Assembly: GCA_963555705.1 (NCBI GenBank)
Contig: OY743174.1
Coordinates: 23,903,108 to 23,967,107 of the forward strand
Direction: 5' to 3'
Source: Ligustrum vulgare
Lineage: Eukaryota > Streptophyta > Magnoliopsida > Lamiales > Oleaceae
Length of the DNA: 64,000 nt
Part shown: positions 45,880 to 56,612 of the stretch, piece after piece
How the letters are laid out: every line of letters begins with the position of its first letter
How positions within the stretch are numbered: position 1 is the stretch's first letter
Made by a program: the position numbers and the translations under genes
Notes under the pieces: model-generated
The model's database searches: none
What the model was told of the DNA's origin: nothing
The model's input: only the letters and a program-made list of their open reading frames with translations

Positions 45880-46430
45880 ATCAGGTTTTTTATATTGTTT
45901 TGTGTATTTAGGAATAAATAATTTTGGATTATGTATGTGTTAGTAAAGGGTGATGTTAGGATTATGTGATTTATTTTGTTATTGGATGAATAATGTTTTG
46001 TTGAACAAATATATGGCCTTAAATTTTTTGTGGTAAATTCTTGTATTGTATTATCAAGTTTTGTAACAAAAGGGATTGATTACGACTCCATATTTCCCTT
46101 TTGATTTTAATTTACTACAATATAGAATTAGAAATTGTTTTTCAATTGTATTGCTATTGTAATTAAATCTGGAAACTGTTTCATCACTGACGAAAATTTG
46201 GAGGACCATTGCTGCAATTTCAAAATTGACCCAAACTTCACCATCTTTGAAACCTCAGGACCTGTGGTGCAATTTTAACAAAGTCAAATGGAAATCGGGT
46301 GGAGATAAGTAATTAACAGTTGCAGTGCCTGTGAGGACTGCCAGTGCCGTCGGTGACCGTAGCGGCACATTTGGTGCCTCGATCTGCGCCCTTGACAGTG
46401 GCAGTAGAGGAAGGGTAAAAAATATGTGTG
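45880..46430 (+). other. Copia leader, left half
   Basis: Follows the PBS. AT-rich until 46230, then a GC-richer piece (GGACTGCCAGTGCCGTCGG) to 46420. A similar GC-rich texture (GCAGTGCTGCTGTGC) resumes at 47640 after the foldback element, which suggests one leader split by the insertion. Confidence 0.4.
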
Positions 46431-47630
46431 GTAATTGATCTTTGAACTAGGTTACTATTTAATAACTAAAATTTAATACGTAAGTAACTAATTACTCAAT
46501 TTTACTTGACGTTACTCATCCATTACTTAAAGTAACTCCGTCCAAAATATTTAACAGAAAAGTCCATGTGGCAGACGGAAGTTGATGTGGCACTTTTAAA
46601 AGAATAAAATATATGCCACGTAGTTAACTTTCCTCTCTCCGTCTCCCAAACCATCCACGACATTCAACCTTCCGTTCTTCTCCTTCCCTCTCTCCCTCTC
46701 TCTCTCTCTCCCTTCCTCCCTCTCTCTCTGTGAAAAAACTTCAAATAAATATCCAACAAATTTTATTTGCTCGTACATCTAGAAATGAAGAAAAATTTAT
46801 GATTTCTGGTACATAATTGGCCGGTGAAGCCACGAAGGTTCTGTAGACGAAATCAGAAAACAATTTTTTTTTTTTTTAATTTTCTTTCAATAGACTTACT
46901 GGGTTGTTAAGCTCTCATTTTCTCTTTGTATTTGATCAATATATTTTATAATCTATTGTTGGGTTATTTAAAAAAAGTTTTGACTCCATATTAAGCAAAA
47001 CCCCACCTAATTCTCTCGAAACCAAAAATTTCATTATTTTAGAGTAAACTGGTTTCATTTTTTTATACATGGGCATATCCAAAATGGCTTGAAAGAGAAG
47101 AATTTGACTTGATCTTGCCTACTGCAGAAAGTGCTCTTCAAGGAATTCTTAGATTTTGCAAAAAAAAGCTCTTCAAGGTGAAAATGTAAATTCAATTTTC
47201 TCATTCATCTCGAAATCAAATGCTTCTCAGATCTATTTTCTTCGGCAGTAGAATTCATAAATATCAATTCTTTGAACAATGATAGAAATTTTTCAAATAT
47301 AAATTCATTGTGTTTGATGAAGGTGAATGACGGTGGAACCGAGGAGGTGGAGACTGCAGATTTAGGTGGGGGTGAAGATGGCTCTGCTAAGGCTGCATTT
47401 GGTAAAATTTTGGCTTAAGGACGTGATTGACTAAACTTCATACTGAAATTTGATTACATGATTTTTTTTTTTAATTCCAAATGTGCCACATGGACTAGTC
47501 TGTTAAATAAATTGGGTGGAGTTAGTTTGAGTGAAGAATGGGTAACGTTAAGTAAAGTTAAGTTAAGAATTAGTTACGTTCCAAAGTTTAGTTATTAAGT
47601 GGTAACATAGTCTAAAGTTCAGTTATCATT
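46431..47630. mobile_element. Mutator-like foldback element with about 145-bp TIRs (possible Pack-MULE)
   Basis: 46431-46573 and 47484-47630 are reverse complements with scattered changes (shared ACGTAA, TTAATAACTAAA and TGCCACATGGAC blocks). The flanking 9-mers AATATGTGT (46421-46429) and CATATGTTT (47631-47639) agree at 7 of 9, fitting a decayed 9-bp target duplication as made by Mutator-like elements. The interior has a CT-rich stretch (46670-46731) and, near 47330-47400, a glycine/glutamate-rich reading (VNDGGTEEVETADLGGGEDG) that looks like a captured gene piece next to an AG/GT context. No transposase. Confidence 0.6.
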
Positions 47631-48204
47631 CATATGTTTTACCTGCAGAGGAACGCAATCATAGCTGCGTTTTCAGTGGAGGTTCAATCGCCTGTGCGCA
47701 GTGCTGCTGTGCTTGTCACGGACGCGCTGCGCGGTAATGGCGGTAGCGGTTCACGATTTCCTCTTAGTTTTTCTTTCTGGCGATGGCGAGAGGGAAGTAG
47801 GCGTCTGCTTTTTTATTACCGAGGTTTTCATGCAAAAGAAAGAAGAGAGGAGGAGATGACTCTTGGGCCAGCATGTCTGGCCTCTTAATAAAATTGGGCT
47901 GACTTTGTGTTATCTTAAAGTTGGGCCTTTTTGTTGTAATAATGATTGGGCCTGTGTTGGGAAAAAATTGAATATAGTCTTTTGAATTGTGAAATGGGTT
48001 CAATTTTATTAAATTAAGTGGAATTTAGGTTGACACCCACCCTAAATGCACATAATTGGAATTTTGACATCCACAATGATGTTATTTGATATATGCCATG
48101 TTCTCATAAATAATTCAATAAAATACCACCCAATTTAAAAAAAGGAAATAAATAAATAAATAAGATTTCAAATTTGAACATTCAAATTTGTCCCCTAATT
48201 CCAG

Positions 48205-48275
<71 letters not shown>

Positions 48276-48423
48276 TGTATATCCGAACTCGATCATTATC
48301 GATATCTTGATCTCCCTTCTACTTCTAATGAACCAGTTTTGTTTAGAAAAATCTCTATAAGTTTATCTTACATCCAAAAAAGAATTTAGGAGAAGAATGC
48401 AGTTTACAACTAATAAAGTTAAT
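47631..48423. other. Leader remnant, low-complexity and (CT)n tract
   Basis: 47640-47800 is GC-richer than its surroundings and probably continues the Copia leader. The frame at 47634-47888 has no recognisable domain. 48206-48272 is a pure (CT)n microsatellite of about 33 units. TTAAT at 48419-48423 is the left target duplication of the Athila element. Confidence 0.5.
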
Positions 48424-49802
48424 TGATAAGTGTATTTTATACACTTAGGGATATGTCAAAACTAGGATATTACATTGTGATTTTAGAATAAATTCTACCT
48501 AAGTTGTGTTTATTTTAGAATTGCGGGAAATAAAGGTCAAGTTAAATACAATTGAAGAGAATCTGAAGTTTTGGGGTCAAATTGATCAAATCAGAAGTTG
48601 AGGACGCATCATGCAAATAAAACTTAGGAATTAACTTGAAAGGCAAAGAAAAGATGGGGATTCGCAAAAAAAGGTCAGACCACGGGATTGCCGCCTTAAC
48701 TTAGGCGTGATCGCCACTTGTGCGCAAATTTTCAACAGAAGTGAAAATAGTCATACCATGCGATCGCTAGAATCCAACCCATGCGATCGCGTCGGTTCCC
48801 AACTGGGCCAAACTTGGGCCGTTTTGCACGATTTTTACTGAATTTTAGGTTGTGTTTACCCTAAGTTATATATACAGCATGAGAGGCAACGAGAGTGGGA
48901 CTTTTGTTGAGCCTCCTAACTGAGTTTCTTAGCGATTTTACATTAATCAATTGAGAGATTCAAGCCAGGTAAAAGGAGTAGAGATTAGAAGACTAACACG
49001 GGAATTGATACTTGGTGCAAGATTTCTTTTCTTGTTGTTCATTTTATAAATTCCATCATGAGATATTATTTTTTTTGTTCTTCATTCATGATGTGTAACT
49101 AATTTTAATGTTGGGATAAACGATGTAGTCTAATTGATTATTTTAATTCTATATTCCTTATTTTAAAGATTCATTGCATGTGTTGATTTATTATTATGTT
49201 TAATGCTTGAATTGCTTGATCACCAATTCATGATTCAATGTGTTATTTCCATAATCCGAGAGATGAGTTAATAACATAGATCTAGGTAATAAATTCGGTA
49301 ATTGAACGAGAGATAGAGATATACTCTTGTCATTATTGCGGTCGTGTGTGAATTCTTATGTTTATTGCATCTAGATAAGGAATATTCGGACCATCTGTAG
49401 AGATACACATTTGACTTATTTAGGTAGGATTGATTTAAACTCGAGAGAGGAATTTCAATTTAAATTAGTGAATTCGACTGAACACATATTTAGAAAATAA
49501 AACATGGAATTTGAGTTAATTTAATTGATTAGGTGAAATCGTGAATCCCAACTGTCTTATAATCATATTAAAAAACAAAAGCAATTTTGACATGTCATTT
49601 CTGCAAATTTTTAATTAGTTAGTTTAATTCTTCAATTTTAGTTTAAACAAAAAATCATATTCATTTGTTCAAATAGGGATAAAATTTACTTATTTTGGTA
49701 CTTAGTAAGTAGTATCTGAGGGACGAAAATTCGGACTTCTAGGTCCACTTTACTATTCTTACACTTGCGGGGATATCTTGCATAGCGAGATATCAGTGAA
49801 CA
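48424..49802 (+). repeat. 5' LTR of the Athila-type element
   Basis: 1379 bp, TG...CA. U3 holds the four-site GCGATCGC array (48684-48790) and, about 77 bp downstream, a TATA box (GTTATATATACA, 48866-48877). Confidence 0.93.
48684..48790. promoter_or_regulatory. GCGATCGC palindrome array in 5' LTR U3
   Basis: Four sites: 48684-48691 (GGGATTGC), 48707-48714 (GTGATCGC), 48760-48767 (GCGATCGC), 48783-48790 (GCGATCGC). Spacing within each pair is 23 bp, and pair to pair 76 bp. Two sites have decayed; the 3' LTR is intact at the first of them. Confidence 0.8.
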
Positions 49803-49808
49803 AGTTTT

Positions 49809-49826
49809 TGGCGCCGTTGTCAGGGA
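49809..49826 (+). promoter_or_regulatory. Primer-binding site, tRNA-Asp type
   Basis: TGGCGCCGTTGTCAGGGA, six bases after the 5' LTR. It matches the complement of a plant tRNA-Asp 3' end except for two transitions; this PBS is typical of Athila/Tat elements. Confidence 0.88.
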
Positions 49827-49934
49827 CTTTTTTGTTTTACTAATATCGATACTCATAAGTTCTTACTTTATTTTGAACTTTATTTTGCTTTATTTTAGTT
49901 TTAGTTTTATTTTTAATTTTTGTTAAATTAATTC

Positions 49935-51104
49935 ATGTTAAGAAGAACTATTTCTTTTGATTTGCTTCCTTTTGATAAAGAAATCGAACTTACTTTTCGA
50001 CAAAGGCGCATACACGAGTTGGAAGCGGCTCAACACAAAGAATTAGCAATGGTAGATAATAGAATTCAGAATAATCAAGCAAATCATGATAATTTGCCAG
50101 CAGACGTTGTTATACAGCAGCAGAATCAACCGAATAATGGGAGGCGAGCGTTGAGGGATTATATGATTCCTCCTGTAGGGAATATTGGAACATGCATAGT
50201 GCCCCTACTATCCCAGCTAACAATTTTGAGATCATGACTTCTTTGATCTCCTTGATCCAAAATTCTGCCGTATTTCACGGGCTGCCTTCTGAAGATCCAC
50301 ATGCACACCTACGGACTTTCCAAGAATTATGTGACATGCAGTGCAAGAATGACGTTCCAGGTGATGCCGTGAAGTTGAAACTATTTTCATTCTCTTTGGC
50401 AGACAAAGCAAAGACATGGTTCTACACACTTCCTCTCCACACGATCACAACTTGGGAAGTGATGAGCCAGAAATTTGTTGATAAATTCTTTCCACTTGGC
50501 CGGATGTCAAAGCTTAGGCGTGAAATCCTTTCATCCAGTCAACAGCCAGGGGAATCAATTTTCGAGGCTTGGGAGAGACCTAATGAGCTGGTTCGACAAT
50601 GTCCTACTATGGAATAGCTGATTGGATCTTGATTCAAACATTCTAAAATGGATTGACCAATGAAAACAAGAAGCATACAGATTCTGCAGCGGGTGGATCG
50701 GTGATAGATTTGACATATGAAGAGGCCTAAGAAATATTCAAAAAAATGGCTGCAAACAGTTATCAGTGGTACTCAGATCGTACTGCATAGAAGTCTGGTG
50801 GTATATCTTCAATTAATGAAATTACAGCTATTATTGCTAAACTGGACGTGTTAACGAAGAAATTTGATAATATGAATCAACAGCCAGTACATGCAGTGCA
50901 AACAACCTTAGTTTGTGATTATTGTTTTGAGAATCACGCGTTGTCAGAATGTCCTGTGGCACATCTAGGTCAAACAGATATGGAACATGCTAACTTTGTT
51001 GGGAACAATCAGAGGCAACAAGGGGATGTTTACTCTCAAACATACAATCCTGAATGGAGGAAGCATCCAAATTTTTCTTGGGCAAATAATAAAAACGTCT
51101 AACG
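49935..51104 (+). pseudogene. Athila gag, broken
   Basis: The ATG at 49935 opens a frame with an ALRDYMIPP block. A frameshift between about 50190 and 50240 moves to the frame 50192-50617, which carries the retrotransposon gag core (a HAHLRTFQELCDMQ block, an FSLADKAKTWFYTLP block, a TTWEVMSQKFVDKFFP block, then GESIFEAWER). A TAG at 50615-50617 and several later stops follow. 50848-51104 carries a CX2CX3HX4C knuckle (50914-50952), the spacing used by Athila elements rather than the usual CX2CX4HX4C. The product would form the virus-like particle. Confidence 0.9.
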
Positions 51105-51165
51105 CCCACCAGGCTTTAAACAACAACAGCAGCAACAAAAGGTAAAAAAGCCCTCCAATGAAGAA

Positions 51166-52727
51166 TTGATACTACAACTGCTGCAAAGTCATCAATTCGA
51201 CATTAAGGAAATAAAAATTCAACTGGGACAGTTAGCAAATGACAGATCAAAAAGACAACAAGGAAAATTGCCTAGTAATACTGAAACAAACCCAAGAGAG
51301 CAAGTACAGGAAATAAGAACCAAGAGTGGGATCCAGTTGCCAGAAATCAATGTGAAAAGGACAAATAAATCGAAAATTTTGACAGAGGCAGCTGAAGAGG
51401 AGGAAGATCAAATGGAGAAAGAAAACCTAACAGAAAAATCAGAAAGTTCAGATGGTCAGGTGAAGAAGACTCCGACACCAGTTAAAGCCTATGTACCTCC
51501 CATCCCCTATCCACAGAGGCTAAGAAAACATAAGCTTGACCAGCAATTTGCTAAGTTCATCGAGAAGATCAACCAATTGCACATCAACATTCCTTTTGCA
51601 GAGGCTTTGACCCAAATGCCGGGCTATGCAAAATTTATGAAAGAAATCCTCACAAATAAAAGGAAGTTGGATGAGCATAAGACAGTGATGCTTACCGAAG
51701 AATGCAGCGCAATAATACAGAAAAGTTGCCTCCCAAATTGAAAGATCCAGGGAGTTTCACAATCTCTTGTACTATTGGTTCTAATGATTTTGAATCTGCA
51801 TTATATGATTTAGGGGCTAGCATTAATTTAATGCGTTTATCTATTTTCAGGAAGCTTGGGATTGGGGAAACAAAACCAAATACAATCTATTTGCAGTTGG
51901 CAGATCATTCGATAAAATACCCTTGGGGATTACTTGATGATGTTTTGATAAGAGTGGGAAAATTCATCTACCCTGCAGATTTTGTTATTCTAGATATGGA
52001 GAAAGACAAGACAAACCCACTAATTTTGGGACGACCATTCTTGAGAACAGGAAAAGCATTGATAGATGTTCACGAAGGAACACTGGTACTTCGTGTGGAT
52101 GAGGAGAAGATCATTATCAATATTTTTAAATCAATGAAATATCCTTCATCTTTGGATACTTGCTTCAAGGTCGATCTTGTACAAGAAACAGTACATGGTG
52201 TATATGATGATGAGCATCCAAAAGATCCACTGGAGGCATGTATTGTTCTATCTGAATCTATAAAATTAGATAAAGAAGAGGTAGCAACAAATGAGTTGGA
52301 AGCATCACCAAGGTTCACACTCAGAGGAGGTCGCTATTTTGAGCCATTGGGTGAAAATATACAGAAATCTCTACCATCATGTGAAAATGTTCCCACTTTG
52401 GAGTTGAAACCTCTACCAGCACATCTGCTTTTTGCATTTTTGGGGGAGTCATCCACTTTTCCAATTATCATTTTGAGCCATTTGACACCTTTGGAAGAAG
52501 AAAGGTTGCTGCGGGTGGTGAAGGAACATAAGACTGCTATTGGATGGACTATTACAGACATTAAGGGTATTAGTCCAGCAATTTGCATGCATAAGATTTT
52601 GATGGAAGATGATTCCAAGCCATCAGTTGAAGGACAGTACAGACAAAATCCTACATTGAAAGAAGTGTTTAGAAAGTGCTTGGGTCAGACAGTGCTTGGG
52701 TCAGTACAGACAAAATCCTATATTTGA
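51166..52727 (+). pseudogene. Athila gag-pol linker and aspartic protease, broken
   Basis: 51166-51741 is a charged linker (glutamate/lysine-rich) ending in a YPQRLRKHKLDQQFAKF block. 51702-52727 overlaps it in another frame and carries the Athila protease, with ALYDLGASINLMRLSI (D at about 51807-51809) and LILGRPFLRTG near 52020-52055. This is followed by the RT-proximal linker to an ICMHKILMEDDSKP block. The D-L-G-A active site in place of D-S/T-G-A is, as I recall, normal for Athila. The frame ends where a local duplication (52686-52770) disrupts the start of RT. Confidence 0.88.
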
Positions 52728-52770
52728 TGCTGGTATCATATATCCAATTTCAGACAGTGCTTGGGTCAGT
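52686..52770 (+). repeat. Local imperfect duplication at the start of RT
   Basis: CAGACAGTGCTTGGGTCAGT occurs at 52686-52705 and 52751-52770, and AGTACAGACAAAATCCTA occurs near 52635 and again near 52703. The rearrangement breaks the pol frame. Confidence 0.85.
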
Positions 52771-52801
52771 CTAGTTCAAGTAGTGCCAAAGAAGGGGGGG
52801 A

Positions 52802-53635
52802 ATGACAGTGATTGGAAATGAAAATAATGAGTTAATCCCTATGAGGACAATAACATGGTGGAGAGTGTGCATTGATTACAGGAAATTGAATGCTGCAACC
52901 AGAAAAGATCATTTCCCTATACCATTCATCGATCAAATGCTGGAGAAGCTAGAAGGTCACTCACAATATTGTTTTCTGGATGGATATTCGGGCCACAATC
53001 AGATTGCCATAGCTCTGGATGACCAGGAGAAAACAATGTTTACCTGTCCCTATGGTAACTTTGCTTTCAGAAGAATGCTATTCAGACTATGTAACGCTCC
53101 TGCTACATTTCAGAGATGCATGATGGCAATATTTTTAGATATGGTGGAACGCTTTATTGAGGTATTTATGGATGATTTCTCAGTTTTTGGATCCTCATTT
53201 GATGAATGTCTACATCACTTATCTCTAGTGCTTGAAAGATACACGGAAACGAACTTGGTGCTAAATTGGGGGAAGTGTCATTTTATGGTGGATGAGGGGA
53301 TTGTTCTAGGAAACATGATCTCAGAAAAAGGGATTGAAGTGGATAGGGCGAAAATTCAAGTTATTGAAAAATTACCACCACCTAGCTCAGTTAAGGGGGT
53401 AAGAAGTTTTTTGGGTCATGCTGGATTTTACAGAAGATTTATAAAAGACTTTTCTAAAATCACTAGGCCACTGTGTAATTTGTTGGACAAAGATGTTGTT
53501 TTTAATTTTTCTGAATTGTGTTTATCATCTTTTAGTATACTCAAAGAAAAATTAACTACTGCACCAATCATCATAGCACCAGATTGGAGTTTGCCTTTTG
53601 AGCTCATGTGTGTGACGCGGTTGACTATGCTGTAG
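52802..53635 (+). pseudogene. Athila reverse transcriptase, broken
   Basis: The frame carries RVCIDYRKLNAATRKDHFP, then CFLDGYSGHNQI, and the catalytic FMDD at about 53165-53176. Thumb sequence follows (KGIEVDRAKIQVIEKLPPP, then GVRSFLGHAGFYRRFIKDFS) and the start of the RNase H connection (APDWSLPFELMC). It ends at a stop at about 53633. The Y in YxDD is F here, as is usual in Athila. Upstream RT residues fall in the rearranged 52680-52800 stretch. Confidence 0.92.
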
Positions 53636-53673
53636 GGGTGGCATTGGGATAGAGAAAGGATAAAATCTTTCAT

Positions 53674-54207
53674 GTGATATACTATGCTAGAAGAACATTG
53701 ACTGATGCACAGGTCAATTATGCCACAACTGAAAAGGAGTTGCTAGCAGTTGTATTTGCTCTCGACAAATTCAGGTCTTACCTCATTAGATCAAAAGTGG
53801 TTGTCTACATTGATGACTCTGCATTGAAGTATTTGTTTGGGAAAAAGGATGCAAAGCCTAGACTGATCAGATGGGTTTTACTGCTTCAAGAGTTTGATAT
53901 CGAAATTAGGGATAAAAAGGGTACAGAAAATCAGATTGCAAACCATTTATCCAGACTGGAACAAGTAGATCAGGGGACTATTGAGGAAATAAAAGAAGTA
54001 TTTCCAGATGAACAGTTGATGCTTTTAGCTCACATGATGCAGGTGGAAAAGGATAAGGGTCCTTGGTTCGCAGATTATGTAAACTACTTGGTCAGCAATG
54101 TTCTACCACCTGATTTCACATACCAGCAAAAGAAGAAATTTTTCCATGATATGAAATTCTTCTATTGGGAAGACCCATTTTTGTACCAAGGGGACCAGAT
54201 CAAATAA
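53674..54207 (+). pseudogene. Athila RNase H and integrase linker
   Basis: Starts in RNase H ([20 protein letters not shown], then a [13 protein letters not shown] block and an [19 protein letters not shown] block) and continues into the linker before integrase. The first part of RNase H lies in the frame gap 53635-53673. It shares about 40 bp with the integrase frame. Confidence 0.88.
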
Positions 54208-55273
54208 TCAAACTGTCTATTTCAAATGAGGAAATTATTCCTGTCCTTGAAAGATTCCATTCATCTCCATATGGTGGACACATGGGAGCTAAAAAAGCAG
54301 CAGTGAAGGTATTGCAATGTGGTTTCTATTGGCCTTCTATATTTAAAGATGCCTTTACTTTTTCTAAAGCTTGTGACAAATGCCAAAGAACTGGAAATAT
54401 ATCGTCAAAGCATGAGATGCCACTTAATAGTGTTTTGGAAGTTGAAGTGTTCAATGTGTGGGGAATAGACTTCATGGGCCCATTCCTGCCTTCATACAAC
54501 AACAGGTATATACTGGTGGCAGTAGATTATGTATCGAAGTGGGTGGAAGAAAAAGCATGTCCAACAAATGATGCTCGAATTGTAGTTGACTTTATCAGAA
54601 AAAACATTTTTACTAGGTTTGGAGCACCAAGAGCAATTATAAGTGATGGAGGGACTCATTTTAACAACAGGTTATTCAAGGCAGTTTTAGCTAAGTATGA
54701 GACTCATCATCGTATGGGGACAGCTTATCATCCGCAGACTAGTGGGTAGGTGGAAACATCAAACAGATAGTTGAAAGGATTTTGGAAACAACAGTAAAAT
54801 CATCTCAAAAAGACTGGGCTAATAAACTGGATGATGCTTTGTGGACGTACAGAACAGCTTTTAAAATCCCTATTGGGATGTCACCATTCCAGTTGGTGTT
54901 TGGAAAAGCATGTCACTTGCCTGTTGAGTTTGAACACAAGGCATACTGGGCTTTAAAACAGTTGAATCTTGATATGGACTTGGCCAAAGATAAGAGGTTT
55001 TTGCAACTCAATGCACTGGATGAGTTTCGCCTAAGAGCTTATGAGAATGCATCAATCTACAAGGATAGGACTAAGAAGTGGCATGATCGACATATTCACA
55101 AGAGAGAGTTTCAGGTGGGAGATCAAGTGATCTTGTACAACTCACGCTTGAAGCTATTTCCGGGAAAATTGAGGTTTAGATGGTCTGGTCCATTCACAAT
55201 TGCACAAGTGTTTCCATATGGTACGTTTGAGCTTCACCATCCAACAAAAGGGCATTTTAAAGTTAATGGGTAG
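54165..55273 (+). pseudogene. Athila integrase, broken by in-frame stops
   Basis: 54165-54749 carries the HHCC zinc domain (HSSPYGGHMGAKK ... CDKCQRTG) and the first two catalytic aspartates (GIDFMGP and IISDGGTHF). A TAG at 54747-54749 (SG-stop-VETSNR) precedes the catalytic glutamate codon at 54753-54755, and a second TAG follows at 54768-54770. 54782-55273 continues with a [20 protein letters not shown] block and a [20 protein letters not shown] block. Both TAGs sit where CAG would be usual, as expected from cytosine deamination. Integrase would insert the cDNA and make the 5-bp target duplication seen here. Confidence 0.92.
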
Positions 55274-55765
55274 AGAATCAAGCATTACTTTGAGGTGGGT
55301 TTTGCAAAGGAAAAGTCATACATTGACATTGCCTTCCAGAGTGAACAACACAAAAAGTTGGGCTTGAGACTATAAACGGAGTGCTTGTTGGGAGGCAACC
55401 CAATTTTCTTCTCTTTTACTTATTATGCTTTCATTTTTCCCTTTATTCAATTTTCATCATTTTTTCATAGATATATACATGACTTATGCACTTGTTAGGA
55501 TTATGCTACATTATATGTTTGTGCCCAATTTTCATAGATTACCAGCCTCTTTTTGCATGTTTAGGTATTTTAGGTACATTTTCGTTTTTTATAAATTTCT
55601 AGTGGTTTAAGTTTGAGTCGTCATTCCAACTCACGCTCACTAGTTTAACATGGTTAGAGGGTCAGAGATTCATTGAAATGTAGGACATTACATTTTGGAG
55701 TCGACCTGGATTGTTAGAATGAAATTACAAAATTTGGAAAAATAAGCTCCACACAGGTCATTTTC

Positions 55766-55871
55766 GCGATCACTGCCTCTACCTAGGAGTGATCGCGACA
55801 TGGTGTACAAATTCCAATAGATTTTATTTTCATGAACCACGCGATCGCTAGTTGTTGCACCACACGATCGC
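55766..55871. promoter_or_regulatory. Internal GCGATCGC palindrome array upstream of the third ORF
   Basis: Four sites: 55766-55773 (GCGATCAC), 55789-55796 (GTGATCGC), 55841-55848 (GCGATCGC), 55864-55871 (ACGATCGC). Spacing within pairs is 23 bp and pair to pair 75 bp, the same geometry as the LTR arrays, but this copy lies inside the element between integrase and the extra ORF. Flanking sequence differs from the LTR. Confidence 0.8.
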
Positions 55872-56612
55872 GTGTGAGTATAGAGCGCGAGATATCAAGT
55901 TTCAAAACCCGGCGATTGAATCATTCCTCCTATTCACTGTCGGGTTCCTTCCAACCTTCTCGCCAAAAATTTCATTCTTTTCACCAAATTTTTGTATACC
56001 CATCATCCGAAAGGTGTAAAATCGAAGTCACAACACTTTCAAAACACAAGATCAAGGTATGTAATCATAAAATTTGAATTTTCTCTCCTACATTGGGTTT
56101 TTGCCCTATTTTTGAAAAATTCGTGATTTTGATGGATTGAAGAATGGGTTAGGTTAGATTTTGGATTATTTGTGTGTTGTGATGTTGGGTAAACAAATTT
56201 GGGAGACTACCATTTCAATGACGTCATGATTTGGTCTTCGAATTTTTATGCATCCAATGTGTTCGACATAATGCCCCAATGAAAACTTTGCTTCAAATTG
56301 AGCAATCTACTCGAGCATTCATCTATATTACATGTTTCTCATTGGATTTAAGCTATAATTTCGCATTTTGGCTCATCGCAATGCACAAAAATGCATGTTT
56401 GACACTCTAGCACCATTGCAAGCCATATTGCACCACTGCAAGGTTGCTGCAGGGCCATCGCAAGCTCATGTCACCACTTCGTCCTTTCATTTCACTAGTC
56501 ATTTGTTATCCATTTGATCTCAAATTTTAATATGTTTTTCATGAAGTGCAGTACTTTCTTGTGCCAGGAACACTTTTCAAAAATTTTTAATTTTTCGATA
56601 CAATAACCGAGG

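Noticed and set aside
47634..47888. 84-codon frame in the GC-rich patch
   Set aside because: No domain or homologous pattern recognised; better explained as Copia leader sequence.
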